NCBI GenBank assembly: GCA_029379385.1
Contig: CM055617.1
Coordinates: 4,588,001-4,652,000, forward strand
Length of the DNA stretch: 64,000 bases
Origin: Quillaja saponaria
Lineage: Eukaryota; Streptophyta; Magnoliopsida; Fabales; Quillajaceae
Direction of reading: 5' to 3'
The stretch's first letter is position 1; every line of letters begins with the position of its first letter. The notes under the pieces are model-generated. The model was not told the origin of the DNA. It saw only the letters and a program-made list of their open reading frames with translations, and searched no databases. Positions 12,268 through 24,600 of this stretch are shown in pieces. The position numbers were made by a program, and so were the translations under genes.

Positions 12268-14940
12268 ATTCTTAGTTCAAGTTATTTAGTTGATTGATCA
12301 ATTGTGACGCAATCAAGGCCGAGTAACTGATTCAGCACTTTACAACATTTTTGAAACAGGTAATTGAATTATTCTTTTTTATGACTTTTAATTTGGACTC
12401 CTCTCATGATTGGAGATTCTTTATTTTCTCCTCATGTTGCCCATTTTTTTTGTTATTGGGAGAAAAGAGGGGAGAGCTCTCAGCTTATTGATTTTTGAAC
12501 ATGCATCCAATTTTGCAGCTTTTTGTGGTTATTAGAATGCAACATGGGGATTTTTCTGTAGAATGTGAATACTCAATACTATCTTCTGGTTACTGTCACA
12601 TGCTTTCTTTTCAACTAAAGGTCATTGTTTTGTTTTATTTTGCAGTAGGCTTTTCAATATCTGTTTCATGATGACAAGAACAAATAAGAATTTGTAACCT
12701 TGATAAAGGATATTCAATGGTTTGCGGGAATTCATTAGATTGGTAATTTTCAGTTAACTTCTAAACCTCAACAAGATTTGTGTATCCTAGCTTGTGGTTG
12801 ATGAGCCCTAAAAAACTAAATCTCACTCTCATGTTCTTCTAGTGACTATGTTCCCAGGTGGGCCTTTTGTTAAGGTGAACCATTAGGTCAGTTATGTTAA
12901 TTGTCTGTTGATTAAAAGCAGTGACACTACACCAGCTCATGATAATGCTCTTCATGGTTCGGTGCAACCATTTTTCATTGTAATTGATCAAAATTCTATA
13001 ATACTTTCTTGTCATGTTAGCTGTGATGTAATTGTTAACATAACCGTAAAAAGAGTTGAAAGGCCAAAACTATATTGTTTAAAGAGTTATTTTTCTTGGG
13101 TTTAGTACGTTAACATTCAGATTTAGGCGCATTGGTTGCATTTAGCATGTCTTTTCAGGCAAATTTGGAGGTGGTAATTGGGAAAAAAAAGATGTCATTT
13201 TTCTCAACAATATGCAGTACAGCTGAAAATTAACTGTTTCAGCTTTGAAACCCAACCAAGAAGATTTCGGTTTTTGTGGTACTGAATCATTAGCATGAAT
13301 TAGATTTGGTTTAATGATTCCATTCTGCTGCAGCCCGATTTTCAGAAATCAATTACTAAGGAAATGTCATTACTTTTTGTAATCAATACTGAGTTTTTGA
13401 TTCTTGATTTTTCAAGTTGCATTGTGACAGTATGATGAACTCGTATTCATTTCTCTTAGTTTAGCAGTACCTCATTATCATCATTTTATTTATGTTATTA
13501 ATACTAATCAATTGAAAAATTACTGATTAAGAAACTGAGCTGCTTCACGTCTTCCGAATCTTGTGAAGTGTACCTGCTTTTCTCATAACAATTTTACCAC
13601 TCCTCCTTGCCCAGTATAGGGCAGTTATGAAGGGATTCATCACGTCTCTCCACTTAGTTGTATTTTCTGATTAACTATTGTTATGAGGTAAACAAAAAGC
13701 TGGTTGAAGTTGATGATAAGTGGAATGCAGAGTAATTTTTCTTTAGGAATTTAGCGTCCGGTGATAGTGTTTAACTTGAATTTAAATAATCTCTATTTTG
13801 TACTGTTGACCAGTTCATGATGGATAACAATGTCAGGACCTTTCAGGTATGTATAAACCACCATACAAGCTCTCCAATCTCTTAGACTAAACAAATTGTC
13901 TTAGGCCTTCGGCCTTTAGCTATGGTGGGTAAAAGACCGAAACTGTTGGGGGTAAGTCTTTGGATATATTTTAAACAATAAGCAGGAAAGGTATCAAAAT
14001 AGTCTTCCAATGAAATAAGAAGTTGATGTGTGGAAGATAAAGCCTGTGAAGAACCAAACAGCTTTTTAATACTTCATAGTTCATTGAATCAGAGGTATGC
14101 CTTTGATACAAATCAGGACATTTGGGGCATTTTGGGTTGTGTCAAATCCTATTGTTTAATTGCTATTTGCTAAGTACACAATTAGATCTTATTGTAAGAA
14201 ACAAATAGCTCTTGGTAATCTCTATGGTCTCTAACTGATGAATTTGCTTATAATTTTGTCATAAGCATGCAGAATTAAATCTTATATGGGTGGAATCTAT
14301 TTGATGAAATTTATCTATTTTTTTTAGTAGTTTAGTATCATAGCAAGTGGGTCTACTACCAACGCTGAAGTGGTTGTATGACAGAATGATCTTCCTCTTG
14401 AATCAGTATTCAGTAATTATTCAGATGAAAAGCCAACTGCTCTTGATGAATATATCCTGCTAATCTTTCTTTAGTTTCTAGTCTGTCCAAGTGAGATAAA
14501 GTGCACAGAATAATTTTGTTCTGTGCACTTATCACTCCCTCTGTCCATCATGGCATAGGGTAGGTTCATTTTCTTTTTTTTTCTAACTTTAATGTGATTT
14601 AGATTTATAACCAATTTTTACAACAAATCAATGATTATATCATAATTTTCTCCCTTATTCATTTTTTTGTTTGTTGTTGTAAAATATCATGTGGGATTGG
14701 TTCTTAGAAGTTCTGCATTCACTTCAAAATTGACTACACGTGTGTTGCTGGGATATCAAAGTCAACAATCTTTTAAAATAAAAATTATGCATTTCACATG
14801 TGCAACATCCCTCACACAAAATCATGATTTTCACTAATTATATTGTTGGGATAATAAATACTTAATAATATGATATTAATTGTTAGTCATTCTTTCTAAG
14901 TTTATGCTTAAAATTAATACCAACCAAAAAGAAGTAAGTA
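12268..14940 (+). other. 3' UTR with probable intron, then intergenic DNA
   Basis: Downstream of the ALP1-like stop there is a good donor (CAG|GTAATT, GT at 12360) and a good acceptor (TTTTGCAG ending at 12645), suggesting a 3' UTR intron. Beyond this no conserved coding sequence is seen; the open frame at 12908-13105 resembles no family I know. Confidence 0.4.
14499..14530. repeat. Perfect 12-bp inverted repeat with 8-base loop
   Basis: Arms AAGTGCACAGAA (14499-14510) and TTCTGTGCACTT (14519-14530) are exact reverse complements. The symmetry extends imperfectly outward through GTGAGATA and ATCACTC. ACTCCCTCTGTCC follows immediately and resembles a Stowaway MITE end, so this may be transposon debris. 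Confidence 0.7.
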
Positions 14941-14987
14941 ATATTAGGTGTCCCAAAAGTTTAGCCTTTTAAAGCCCAAGCACCCAC

Positions 14988-15270
14988 ACCAACCCTATAC
15001 CAAAGTCTACCAAACTACATCTTACTAACCCTATTATATGGCACCTAAATTTTTTTTAAAAAGCCAAAAAATAATTATTTGAACATAGAAGAATTTAAAC
15101 TTACTAATAATAACCCCAAATGAATGAAACGACGACGTTTAACCAAAAGGACTAGATTACTGGATATTGCCACCTCCACAGCCTTACCGACTCCCGACCG
15201 CTTCGCCGACGGTCCAATCAAACCTGTTCATCTCAACCGGTTCAACCCGCATTCTTCATCCCCATATATA
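14988..15270 (+). promoter_or_regulatory. CCoAOMT promoter: AC element and TATA box
   Basis: ACCAACC at 14988-14994 matches the AC-II element bound by MYB regulators of phenylpropanoid genes. A TATATA box lies at 15265-15270, about 100 bases before the ATG at 15369. Both are the motifs expected for a lignin-pathway gene. The motif matches are seen directly; function is inferred. Confidence 0.55.
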
Positions 15271-15368
15271 CCTCTTTCTTACACATCTTCTGCAGGCTCA
15301 GCTTAATTCTTAAACACTGAGCAAAAATCCAGAAAGAAACAAAGAGAGAAAAGAAGGAAATTACAGTA

Positions 15369-16465
<1,097 letters not shown>

Positions 16466-17598
16466 GTGACTACGCCAACCTACCACAGTTGCACCATCTT
16501 CACCGTCTGATTTTATTTTACCCTTATAAAGAGGGGAAAAAATTATAATCTTTTCTTGTGCTGCATCCTCTATGTATTTGTATTTCTTTGATATCCAATT
16601 AAACAGTGGATAATTAAAAGTATTATTACATAAACATTTTATAAATTAAATTTGAATCAAGATATCAAAATCTTATAAAAGTATGTCGTACTCAATTCCA
16701 AAATTCTTTGTCAAATATGGTGGTCATGAATTATGACAATTGAGTCATGACCTACCAATTCGAATTCAGGCATTAGTGGGTGTGGCGGGGCCTTCACCAA
16801 CCCACTACCAACCAAACCCACACTAAAGTTTATGTAAATCTTAATTTTCTATATTATATAGTAGAGTAGGTACTTCATACTTGGTGACCAACTTAATTTT
16901 ATCCTTTTGTCATTTTGTCATACTATCCATTGACAACTTAATTTTATCCTTCCGTGAAAATATCCATTCTACTAGTCAAGATAATTTTAATAAGTCAATA
17001 AGCAAAGCAAATTAGATATTAAAATTCAAGTAGTTATTAGCTCAACTGAAAAAAAAAAAAAAAAAAAAAAACTTATCAATCACTAAATATTTCATATAGG
17101 CCAATCCAAGGCCTCTAAACCAGAGAAAAATAAAATAAAATAAATCTTAGCCTCCATTACAAACCCTAAAAGCACAGAAGATTTAAGAAATAAGGATGCA
17201 TTAATTTTAAAAGTAAAAATGCAAACTCTGCTTCGCATTTCAATGAAAAAGAGGTAGTATAACCCATTTCTGAGTGAAAAAAATGTAACTTGTACAATAA
17301 CAAGTGTATGATCTTTTACTCAAAAACACCATCAGCAACCTTGCCAAATTTGGTTGGTGGCATGCACTTTAGGATTAATGATGAAGGGTATTTATACTTG
17401 ACTAGTGCGAACAACATTATTCATAACTCTAATAACCAAATCATTACCATCATTTACACAATTCCTGTACCCAACAATTTCTATTTATTTGATCGGTTTC
17501 CTGGAAGGCAAGAATTCAGTTGAGAATCAATGAGTTGTACTCAACTTGTCAAAACTAGGACATTTAGGAGGAATTCAGTTTGCTAGCAGGGGGAGTTT
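16466..17598. other. Intergenic DNA downstream of CCoAOMT
   Basis: This holds the CCoAOMT 3' UTR, a run of about 22 A near 17050-17071, and two ACCAACC matches at 16796-16802 and 16807-16813. The open frame at 17290-17523 has no recognisable family or conserved context and is not called as a gene. Confidence 0.45.
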
Positions 17599-17607
17599 TT
17601 TAGATGG

Positions 17608-18193
17608 GAGAACGGATCCCATGGAGAAAAACAGAGAGGTTGCACCTTTTTTTTCTTTTTTTCCTTCTGTTTTGTGAATGGTGACGTTTTCAAACCTAAA
17701 CGGCATGAAATAGTTGGGTTTTGTTCCATATTCATCTATAAACCTAAAACTCTCTTTCCCTCTCAAGTTTTTTGACCATGAAATCCCAAATTTAAGCTTC
17801 AATTTCAATAATTTGACTTCATCTGTTGAAATTCACCTCAAGGGTAATGGAGTGCTGCAAGGTGGACATAAATTTGATTTGGTTTTAAAACTCTTCCTCT
17901 CTATAGGTATCCACTTGAACCAGAATTTTAAAGCAAGATTAAGGAGTGGCAGGGGTTGCCATATGAGAGGATGGCAGTGAAGAAGTGACAAGGTCATGAA
18001 ATTATGGCATCAGTAAACGAAGGTAGAAGAACAGTGAGCACGAATTATCAGGGCATAAGAGGAAAACAAACCGTTTACCGTTTTGTGAACAAAGAAAAAA
18101 AAATTGAGAGAAAAAGAAATAAAAAATTAAGAGAGAAACGGCGCTGTTTCTCCAGGTACCTCTCCAGGTGACTCCTTTCTTCGGGATCCGTTA
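17608..18193. mobile_element. Putative non-autonomous Mutator-like element
   Basis: The block is flanked by the 9-bp direct repeat TTTAGATGG at 17599-17607 and 18194-18202, the size typical of Mutator-like insertions. Inside, the ends share the inverted core AACGGATCCC (17611-17620, and reversed at 18183-18192), with looser similarity further in, including GGAGAGG/AGAGAGG. The first few terminal bases do not match perfectly. No transposase is encoded, so it would be a non-autonomous copy. Confidence 0.55.
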
Positions 18194-18202
18194 TTTAGAT
18201 GG

Positions 18203-19493
18203 AAAGGAAGGCAGACAAAGCAATTTGTATACAAAATGACAATACATGTAATTTGGGTTCCAACAAGCAAATTGCTTTTGAAAGAGATGCACTAGTATGA
18301 TTTGCTGCACTTGTTACAAAAAAATCTATCACTATCATAAACATTCTATACCCTAAGTACTGCTAAATACTGCAGGAAAATGTGAAGTTGGAAGTTGGAA
18401 GTTGGAAAGCAGCACATTGTGTTCGATAACTGAAAGACATACTAACACAAGCACACAACTGTTTTGACAAATTAGCTCCACATGGGAAATCAGCTACAAC
18501 TAAATGGTAAGGCTACATTGTCCAGAAAACTAATCAAGATGAAAAACAGACAGGAGTAAATGGCACTAGAATGCTCAACACGACTGTCAAAATCAAATAA
18601 TGAAAATCACTATAAATTACTTTTTCATGCCTATATGAAATTTGATTTGGTTAATGCAACTCTAGATTACAATTTACAAGTGAGAAAAACATCTAAAAAT
18701 CCCTATACAGTCATGTAATTAGCATCCCAATCATACGAATCAAGGAAAGACGAAAACAAAACCTCTCTTACTGGAGCAATAGCATTAGACATGCATGCCA
18801 GAGGACTACAAACTGACAACCTGTTATATAACTACTATGTGATTTACACCCTACAGTTTGAGTATCTCTTTACCCACAAAACTCCCCCACTTTTGGGCTG
18901 ATCAACCCTCAACGCGGAGATGATAAGTTTGATAAATTCAATAATCCAAGTGCATTGGCAGCTCTGTCCAACACGACCCCAAAATGTACCCGAGTATACC
19001 AGATTAATATTGGAAGCGAGAGAAATAGGCCTTCTAAAAATATAGGAGATTGATTAAAATATGAAAGCAGCACAATTTGGGGCACGAGATTGACCTCACA
19101 CATCAAAGTTACAAAATTATAGAGCTTAGCCATTCTATAATACTAGAACTGGTTACAAAAAAAGTTGTCATCAAAGCTAAACAAAAATTGATAACATTCA
19201 TTCCTCATGGAACCACAGAAAGTAATAAACTAGAACTCTAGAAGTAAGCAGAATTCAAGCATTCAAAACTTCATGAGAATAAACCAACGCATTTCATATT
19301 TGTAAAGTCAAAATAACAATTAGGACTCACTATAAAGCATATTATATTAATACTGGATAGTCAAAATTTTCAAAATTTTAAAACTACTGGTTAACATCCC
19401 ATTTTCTCTGAGAGAAAAAAATGAACCCGAAACATAAATAAATCGAGGGAAAAAAAAATCCTTTTCTTTTTGACTGGCTTCCAATAAAATGAA
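18203..19493. other. Intergenic DNA and probable RPS16 3' UTR
   Basis: No coding region is supported. A small direct repeat of GAAGTTG (three copies) lies near 18384-18404. The right-hand 100 or so bases are probably 3' UTR of the ribosomal protein gene on the minus strand. Confidence 0.45.
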
Positions 19494-19928
19494 TCAACGG
19501 TAGGACTTCTGGAACCTAGCACGAGCACCACGACCACCGAACTTCTTGGGCTCGCAGCGCCTTGGATCAGCGACAAGCAGGGTCCTATCGTACCTGACCA
19601 GGATATCCTTGATCTCCTTCTTGCTCTGCTCATCTACATACTTCTGGTAAAAAGCGACCAGGGCTTTAGCTATGCTCTGACGAATTGCGTAGATCTGAGA
19701 GGTGTGGCCACCACCTTTGACTCGGATACGCATGTCAACACCGTTGAAACGGTGTCGTCCCAAAAGAAGGATGGGCTCGACTGCCTTCATCCTGAGAATC
19801 TCTGGCTCCACAAGTTCGATTGGGCAACCATTGATCTTGATTAATCCACGGCCGCGCTTGCAGTAGGTCACCGCCACAGCAGTCTTCTTTCGTCCAAAGC
19901 ATTGAACGGATTCAATGGGTGCCGCCAT
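19494..19928 (-). CDS. RPS16: 40S ribosomal protein S16 (uS9)
   Basis: Cytosolic small-subunit ribosomal protein of the uS9 family. The intronless frame encodes 144 residues, from [20 protein letters not shown] to the basic C-terminal tail ending RARFQKSYR, which in this family reaches into the ribosomal P-site region. The hallmark [19 protein letters not shown] is present. Length and both ends match eukaryotic S16, and no lesion is seen. The upstream region carries telo-box and site II motifs common to plant translation genes. Confidence 0.97.
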   Translation of the reverse strand: MAAPIESVQCFGRKKTAVAVTYCKRGRGLIKINGCPIELVEPEILRMKAVEPILLLGRHRFNGVDMRIRVKGGGHTSQIYAIRQSIAKALVAFYQKYVDEQSKKEIKDILVRYDRTLLVADPRRCEPKKFGGRGARARFQKSYR

Positions 19929-19930
19929 TG

Positions 19931-20070
19931 TTAGGGTTTACCAGAGTGTTGTCCGTTACCTGAAAACCCTAACCCCACTGAAGTGGTCTCCCCGATAGAG
20001 TTTGGTTTTTTATATGAAAATATTACAATGACAATGAATTAGGGTTTTAGTAGGGCTGGAAATGGGCCCA
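19931..20070 (-). promoter_or_regulatory. RPS16 promoter with telo-boxes, TATA and site II motif
   Basis: Telo-box sequences (AAACCCTAA or its reverse) occur at 19931-19939, 19964-19972 and 20039-20047. On the minus strand TATAAAA lies at 20014-20008. A site II type TGGGCC lies at 20063-20068. Telo-box plus site II is the known architecture of plant ribosomal protein promoters. Confidence 0.65.
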
Positions 20071-21679
20071 GTTTTTTTCATGGACCCGGCACCCGATTGG
20101 ACACAAAATGGATAATGGATCCAACACTGCATTCTAGAACTAAATCCTAAATTTCTTTTCTTTCAATGCAAAAGAAAAATTTGTAGGCCTGCATTTGGGA
20201 GCTTCGAACTTTGAACCGGAACTGCAGAGACTGTTAGAAGAAAAGAAGACGAGAGAATATAAAGGAAAAAGAGATGAGTTTAAATATTTGAAGGAGAAAG
20301 CAAATTAACGAATACGAATTAGGGGCGGACTAGAATTTTTGAGTAGTTCGGACGGATTTCATAATAGTATTTTTTATTTTATAAAATAGAAAAATTAATA
20401 TTTTTATGTTATAGAAAAATATTTTGATTTTAATTTTAAAACTAAAAAAAATATTTACCGTATTCATTAACATAAAAACAAGAATTTAAATAATTAAATA
20501 AGAATATACAATTTATAATTTTCATAAAAAACAAATGTGAGAATCTATTGTAAATAAAAAATTATGACTTATTACTCATGGATGTGAATATTCAAAGAAA
20601 AAATTAAGAAAAATATTGGTGATAAAACGTGGAGCCAAGTAAAAAAAAAAAACACACACACATATTAAGTATGATTCTAAATTAAAATTCTCCTAATTTG
20701 AAAAATATTTGGTCTATTTCTTATTGAGTATAAAAATAATAATTTAAACCAAATAAAATATATTGTACACTCCACTTTTATTTCTCTCTACCTTCCTCCA
20801 TCCAAATGAACCCATATTATAATCTACAAATTATGTTTGTGATGTAACGAGTACAATATTTGAGTGTTTACCGAGTGCAATTTTTGAAAGCTATAATCAT
20901 GCTTACAAGTATGTTTAGTTTACTTGTATCACTTTATATAAAAATAGTTTTTTGTGTAACAATTTAGATAGATTTTGTTTCAATCTCGATTTATTACGAG
21001 TTTGAGAAAATTCGATTTAATACGTATTGTTATAATTTTTTAATTGATGAATTTGATCTAATTCTATCTTAATAATTTAGAATATGATCAAACAAGTTAA
21101 CATATGAATTCAATCTTAATAATTTAGAATATAATCGAAAATCCCACAAATCAAAATGTGATCCATACCCGGAATTCACCCATCTTGAAGATGAAAGTGG
21201 GCGTGTGCATGCCACTACTTTACCACATTCAGTTTGGTAAAGTTTTTTTTTTGACTCTTTTGTCCCTTGGTCCTAAGTATGACAGTACGAGTTCGGTTTG
21301 ACAACTCGGTATCTCTTGCGCAGCCTATGAGCAGTTTGTACACGCGACGAGCTTTTCATCTTAATCAAAAGCAACCAATCAAATAATTCCACGTCATCTA
21401 AAACTATTTGCCTACTAACCGGTAAACTTGTAAATATCTCAAACTCAGTGGGTGAAAATCGTCACATAATACATTAATAAAAGGGTCAAAAGGCGAACAT
21501 AAAATTTGCATCGTCATCTCTAAAATCCAGAAGTCCAAACGATCGCATTTCTCTTTGGAACCCATCGTCACCAAACCAGGATAGATTGCTAGTCTGACTC
21601 GGCAGTCGGCGCATTAAGACTCACTGAGTTACCCAACTCGGCGGCCGGTGGAAAAACCTTACTTTTAACAGTAGGAATA
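20071..21679. other. Intergenic region between divergent genes
   Basis: AT-rich DNA separates RPS16 (minus) from the SUD1-like gene (plus). No coding sequence is seen. The last 150 bases are richer in C and G and are probably the 5' UTR and core promoter of the SUD1-like gene, but no clear TATA box was found. Confidence 0.45.
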
Positions 21680-24600
21680 ATGGAGATCGCCCATGCGGCT
21701 TCTCCATCTGCTGACGATAGCCAGAACGCCGCCGTCTCTGTCGATCGCATCGTAGATTCTTCTTTATCTTCGTCTTCTTATGTTTCGTCGCCACGCGGTT
21801 CAAAGGAGAAGGAGAACGAAGCGAACACTTCGACGTCGGTAAAGTACGACGATGAAGATGAAGATGAAGAGGATGTGTGTCGGATATGTCGGAACCCGGG
21901 TGACGCCGAGAACCCTCTCAGGTATCCATGTGCGTGTAGCGGAAGCATCAAATTTGTGCATCAGGATTGTCTCCTTCAGTGGCTTAATCACAGCAACGCT
22001 CGCCAATGCGAGGTTTGTCTATCTCCCTCTATCTTTCTCTTATGTATACTGCGTTTGTTTTCCGGTGCATAGAAATGTTGAAGATTGTTTAGGATTGGTT
22101 TTGCTAGGGTTTATGCTTCATTTTATCACTTGGATGCTCGAATCTTATGGCATAAATGCGAGACGAAGTGGTATTAATTGATATGGTCTGTCTCCTTGTT
22201 AATCCACTTAATACCGCCTTTGCAATTTGGTTAATGAAATTAAGTTCATGTGCAAGCTGTACATGAATTAGTTCAATTGATTAGATGGATAATAACGAGT
22301 GGCATAATTTTATGTTGTTAAGAATGTCACGAACAGTTAAGTTGTTTTCTTCTTCTTTCCCCTCTTATTGAGATCTGGGAAGGTGTTCTTTCTTTGTTAT
22401 TCCTTTGTGGTGGATAATGTTATCCTGTAAATAAATATTGCCAGTGATGATAAATATAATGTACACATAAAAATCGCATAACGAGTATAGAATTTCTAAA
22501 TCTGGAAAATAAGGGTCAACCTATTATCCCCTTCTCAGTTGGACGTAACATTTTACAACTGAGGGCAAAATGTCTGTTCGATGCCTTGGAAACAGTTTGG
22601 GGAACGTAAAGAAACCAAGTGTTAGTGCACTAAAGGAAAACTAAAGAATGGGTTGTGAAAGGTCTTTTTATATTTGAGATCCTTATGTTCTATGTTGCAG
22701 ATTTATTTCCTAATCGTGCTTTATATATCTTGCAGGTCTGCAAGCATCCGTTTTCATTTTCTCCTGTTTATGCTGAGAATGCTCCCACAAGGCTACCTTT
22801 TCAGGAGTTTGTAGTTGGGATGGCTATGAAAGCGTGCCATGTAGTGCAATTCCTTTTGCGCCTTAGCTTTGTTCTTTCTGTCTGGCTCCTCATCATACCA
22901 TTCATCACGTTTTGGATATGGAGATTGGCTTTTGTTAGAAGTTTTGGTGAAGCCCAGAGATTAATTTTGGGTCATCTATCTACTACAGTTATCCTGACAG
23001 ACTGTCTGCATGGATTCCTGCTTTCTGCATGCATTGTGTTTATCTTTCTTGGGGCCACTTCTTTGAGAGATTACTTTAGACATTTACGGGAGCTTGGAGG
23101 GCAGGATGCTGAGAGAGAAGATGAAGTAGATAGAAATGGTGCACGTGCTGCCAGAAGACCACCTGGACAAGCTAATCAGAATATTGCCGGTGATGGCAAT
23201 GGTGAAGATGCTGCTGGAGGCCAAGGAATTGCTGGAGCTGGTCAATTACTTAGAAGGAATGCTGAAAATGTTGCTGCCCGGTGGGAGATGCAAGCAGCCC
23301 GTCTTGAGGCTCATGTTGAGCAAATGTTTGATGGTTTGGATGATGCCGATGGTGCAGAGGATGTACCCTTTGATGAGCTTGTTGGCATGCAGGGCCCAGT
23401 GTTTCATCTGGTTGAGAATGCATTCACTGTAAGTTTTCATTTACTTTGAAATAGTAATTTGTTCCTTTGTGTGGTTCTTGGGAATGTCAGATGTAATATG
23501 TTATCTAGGGCAGATTGAGCTGAACTTCAGTCGCACTTATTTGTTGAGATTTAATTAATTTAGCTATGCACTACATAAATCAGATTTTACTACACCTTAT
23601 TAATGTTAAGCAAAATAATTGGGTCTGCTGTCCTCAGTAATGTTTGTACCTGGTTCAGTTTGGTCAGGCTAATTTTCTGTTTGGTTTCTTTGCCCGAGGT
23701 CATGTAGATATTCTTTATTCCTTTACCATTAAAAGGCCATATTTTTAGGGATTGTGTAGATACATACAGTCATCCTTGTAAACAATGAAGTTAGGATTTT
23801 TGAGTTTCGAGGTTCCAAGAACATTGAGTCTTGATCAATGAACATGGGCTGAAGGTAGATTGGTATGTAAGTCATACCCTACTTAACTATGAGCTTGTCA
23901 TTCATTGGTCTTCATGCAATTGTGGCTCAACTCAGTTATGTGACTGGCTGGCATGTAACTGGATCTCACTCGAAATTGGACAAAATCCAGCTTAAGGTAG
24001 ATTGGTATGTAATGCATGTCCCCACTCCCGATGATGTATGCAACTCCCTTGTACCGTCCAATGAGTTATTTAATTTCTCTTTAGGCATGAACATCAACTC
24101 AACTTAACTAAACCTTAAATCCCAACCTAATTGGGGTCGGCTATGTGAATCCTTTTTCTCCATTCGCATCGATATGGGTTTGACTAGTTCTATACTGGCC
24201 CGTCAACCTATCACAACCCTTCTATTTTACCCGGGCTTGAGACCGGCAGGGTATGCCCCTAGTGGAGTTTCAGACATGAACATCTGGTGGGCAATATTCC
24301 ATGTTTTATTGGTCATCTGTGCTAATACGGTCTTTCTTTTTCATGTATTTTTGTCATAACAAAGTGAAGTTAAACATTGTAAAAAGAGATATTAAGTTAA
24401 AAAAGTATGAGATGAATGATGATTTCATCAGGTTGCTTTTTGTACACATTTTTTAGGAATTATTTAATTCATTCATGTATTATTGTTGTTCTATTGTTAC
24501 TGCAGCTACTGACGTATGACTGATGCAAATTGTATTTGTACAGCTAAATTCTGCCGCTTAGAGTAGTAGGGAAGAAGATTTTAGTGTGCCAGTTTCTTTT

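Noticed and set aside
17290..17523. Small open frame of 77 codons.
   Set aside because: No family, no splice context and no conserved composition; it lies in intergenic DNA next to a transposon candidate.
23889..24359. Open frames inside the large SUD1 intron.
   Set aside because: They fall in intron 2, overlap a repeat relic, and do not continue the SUD1 protein.
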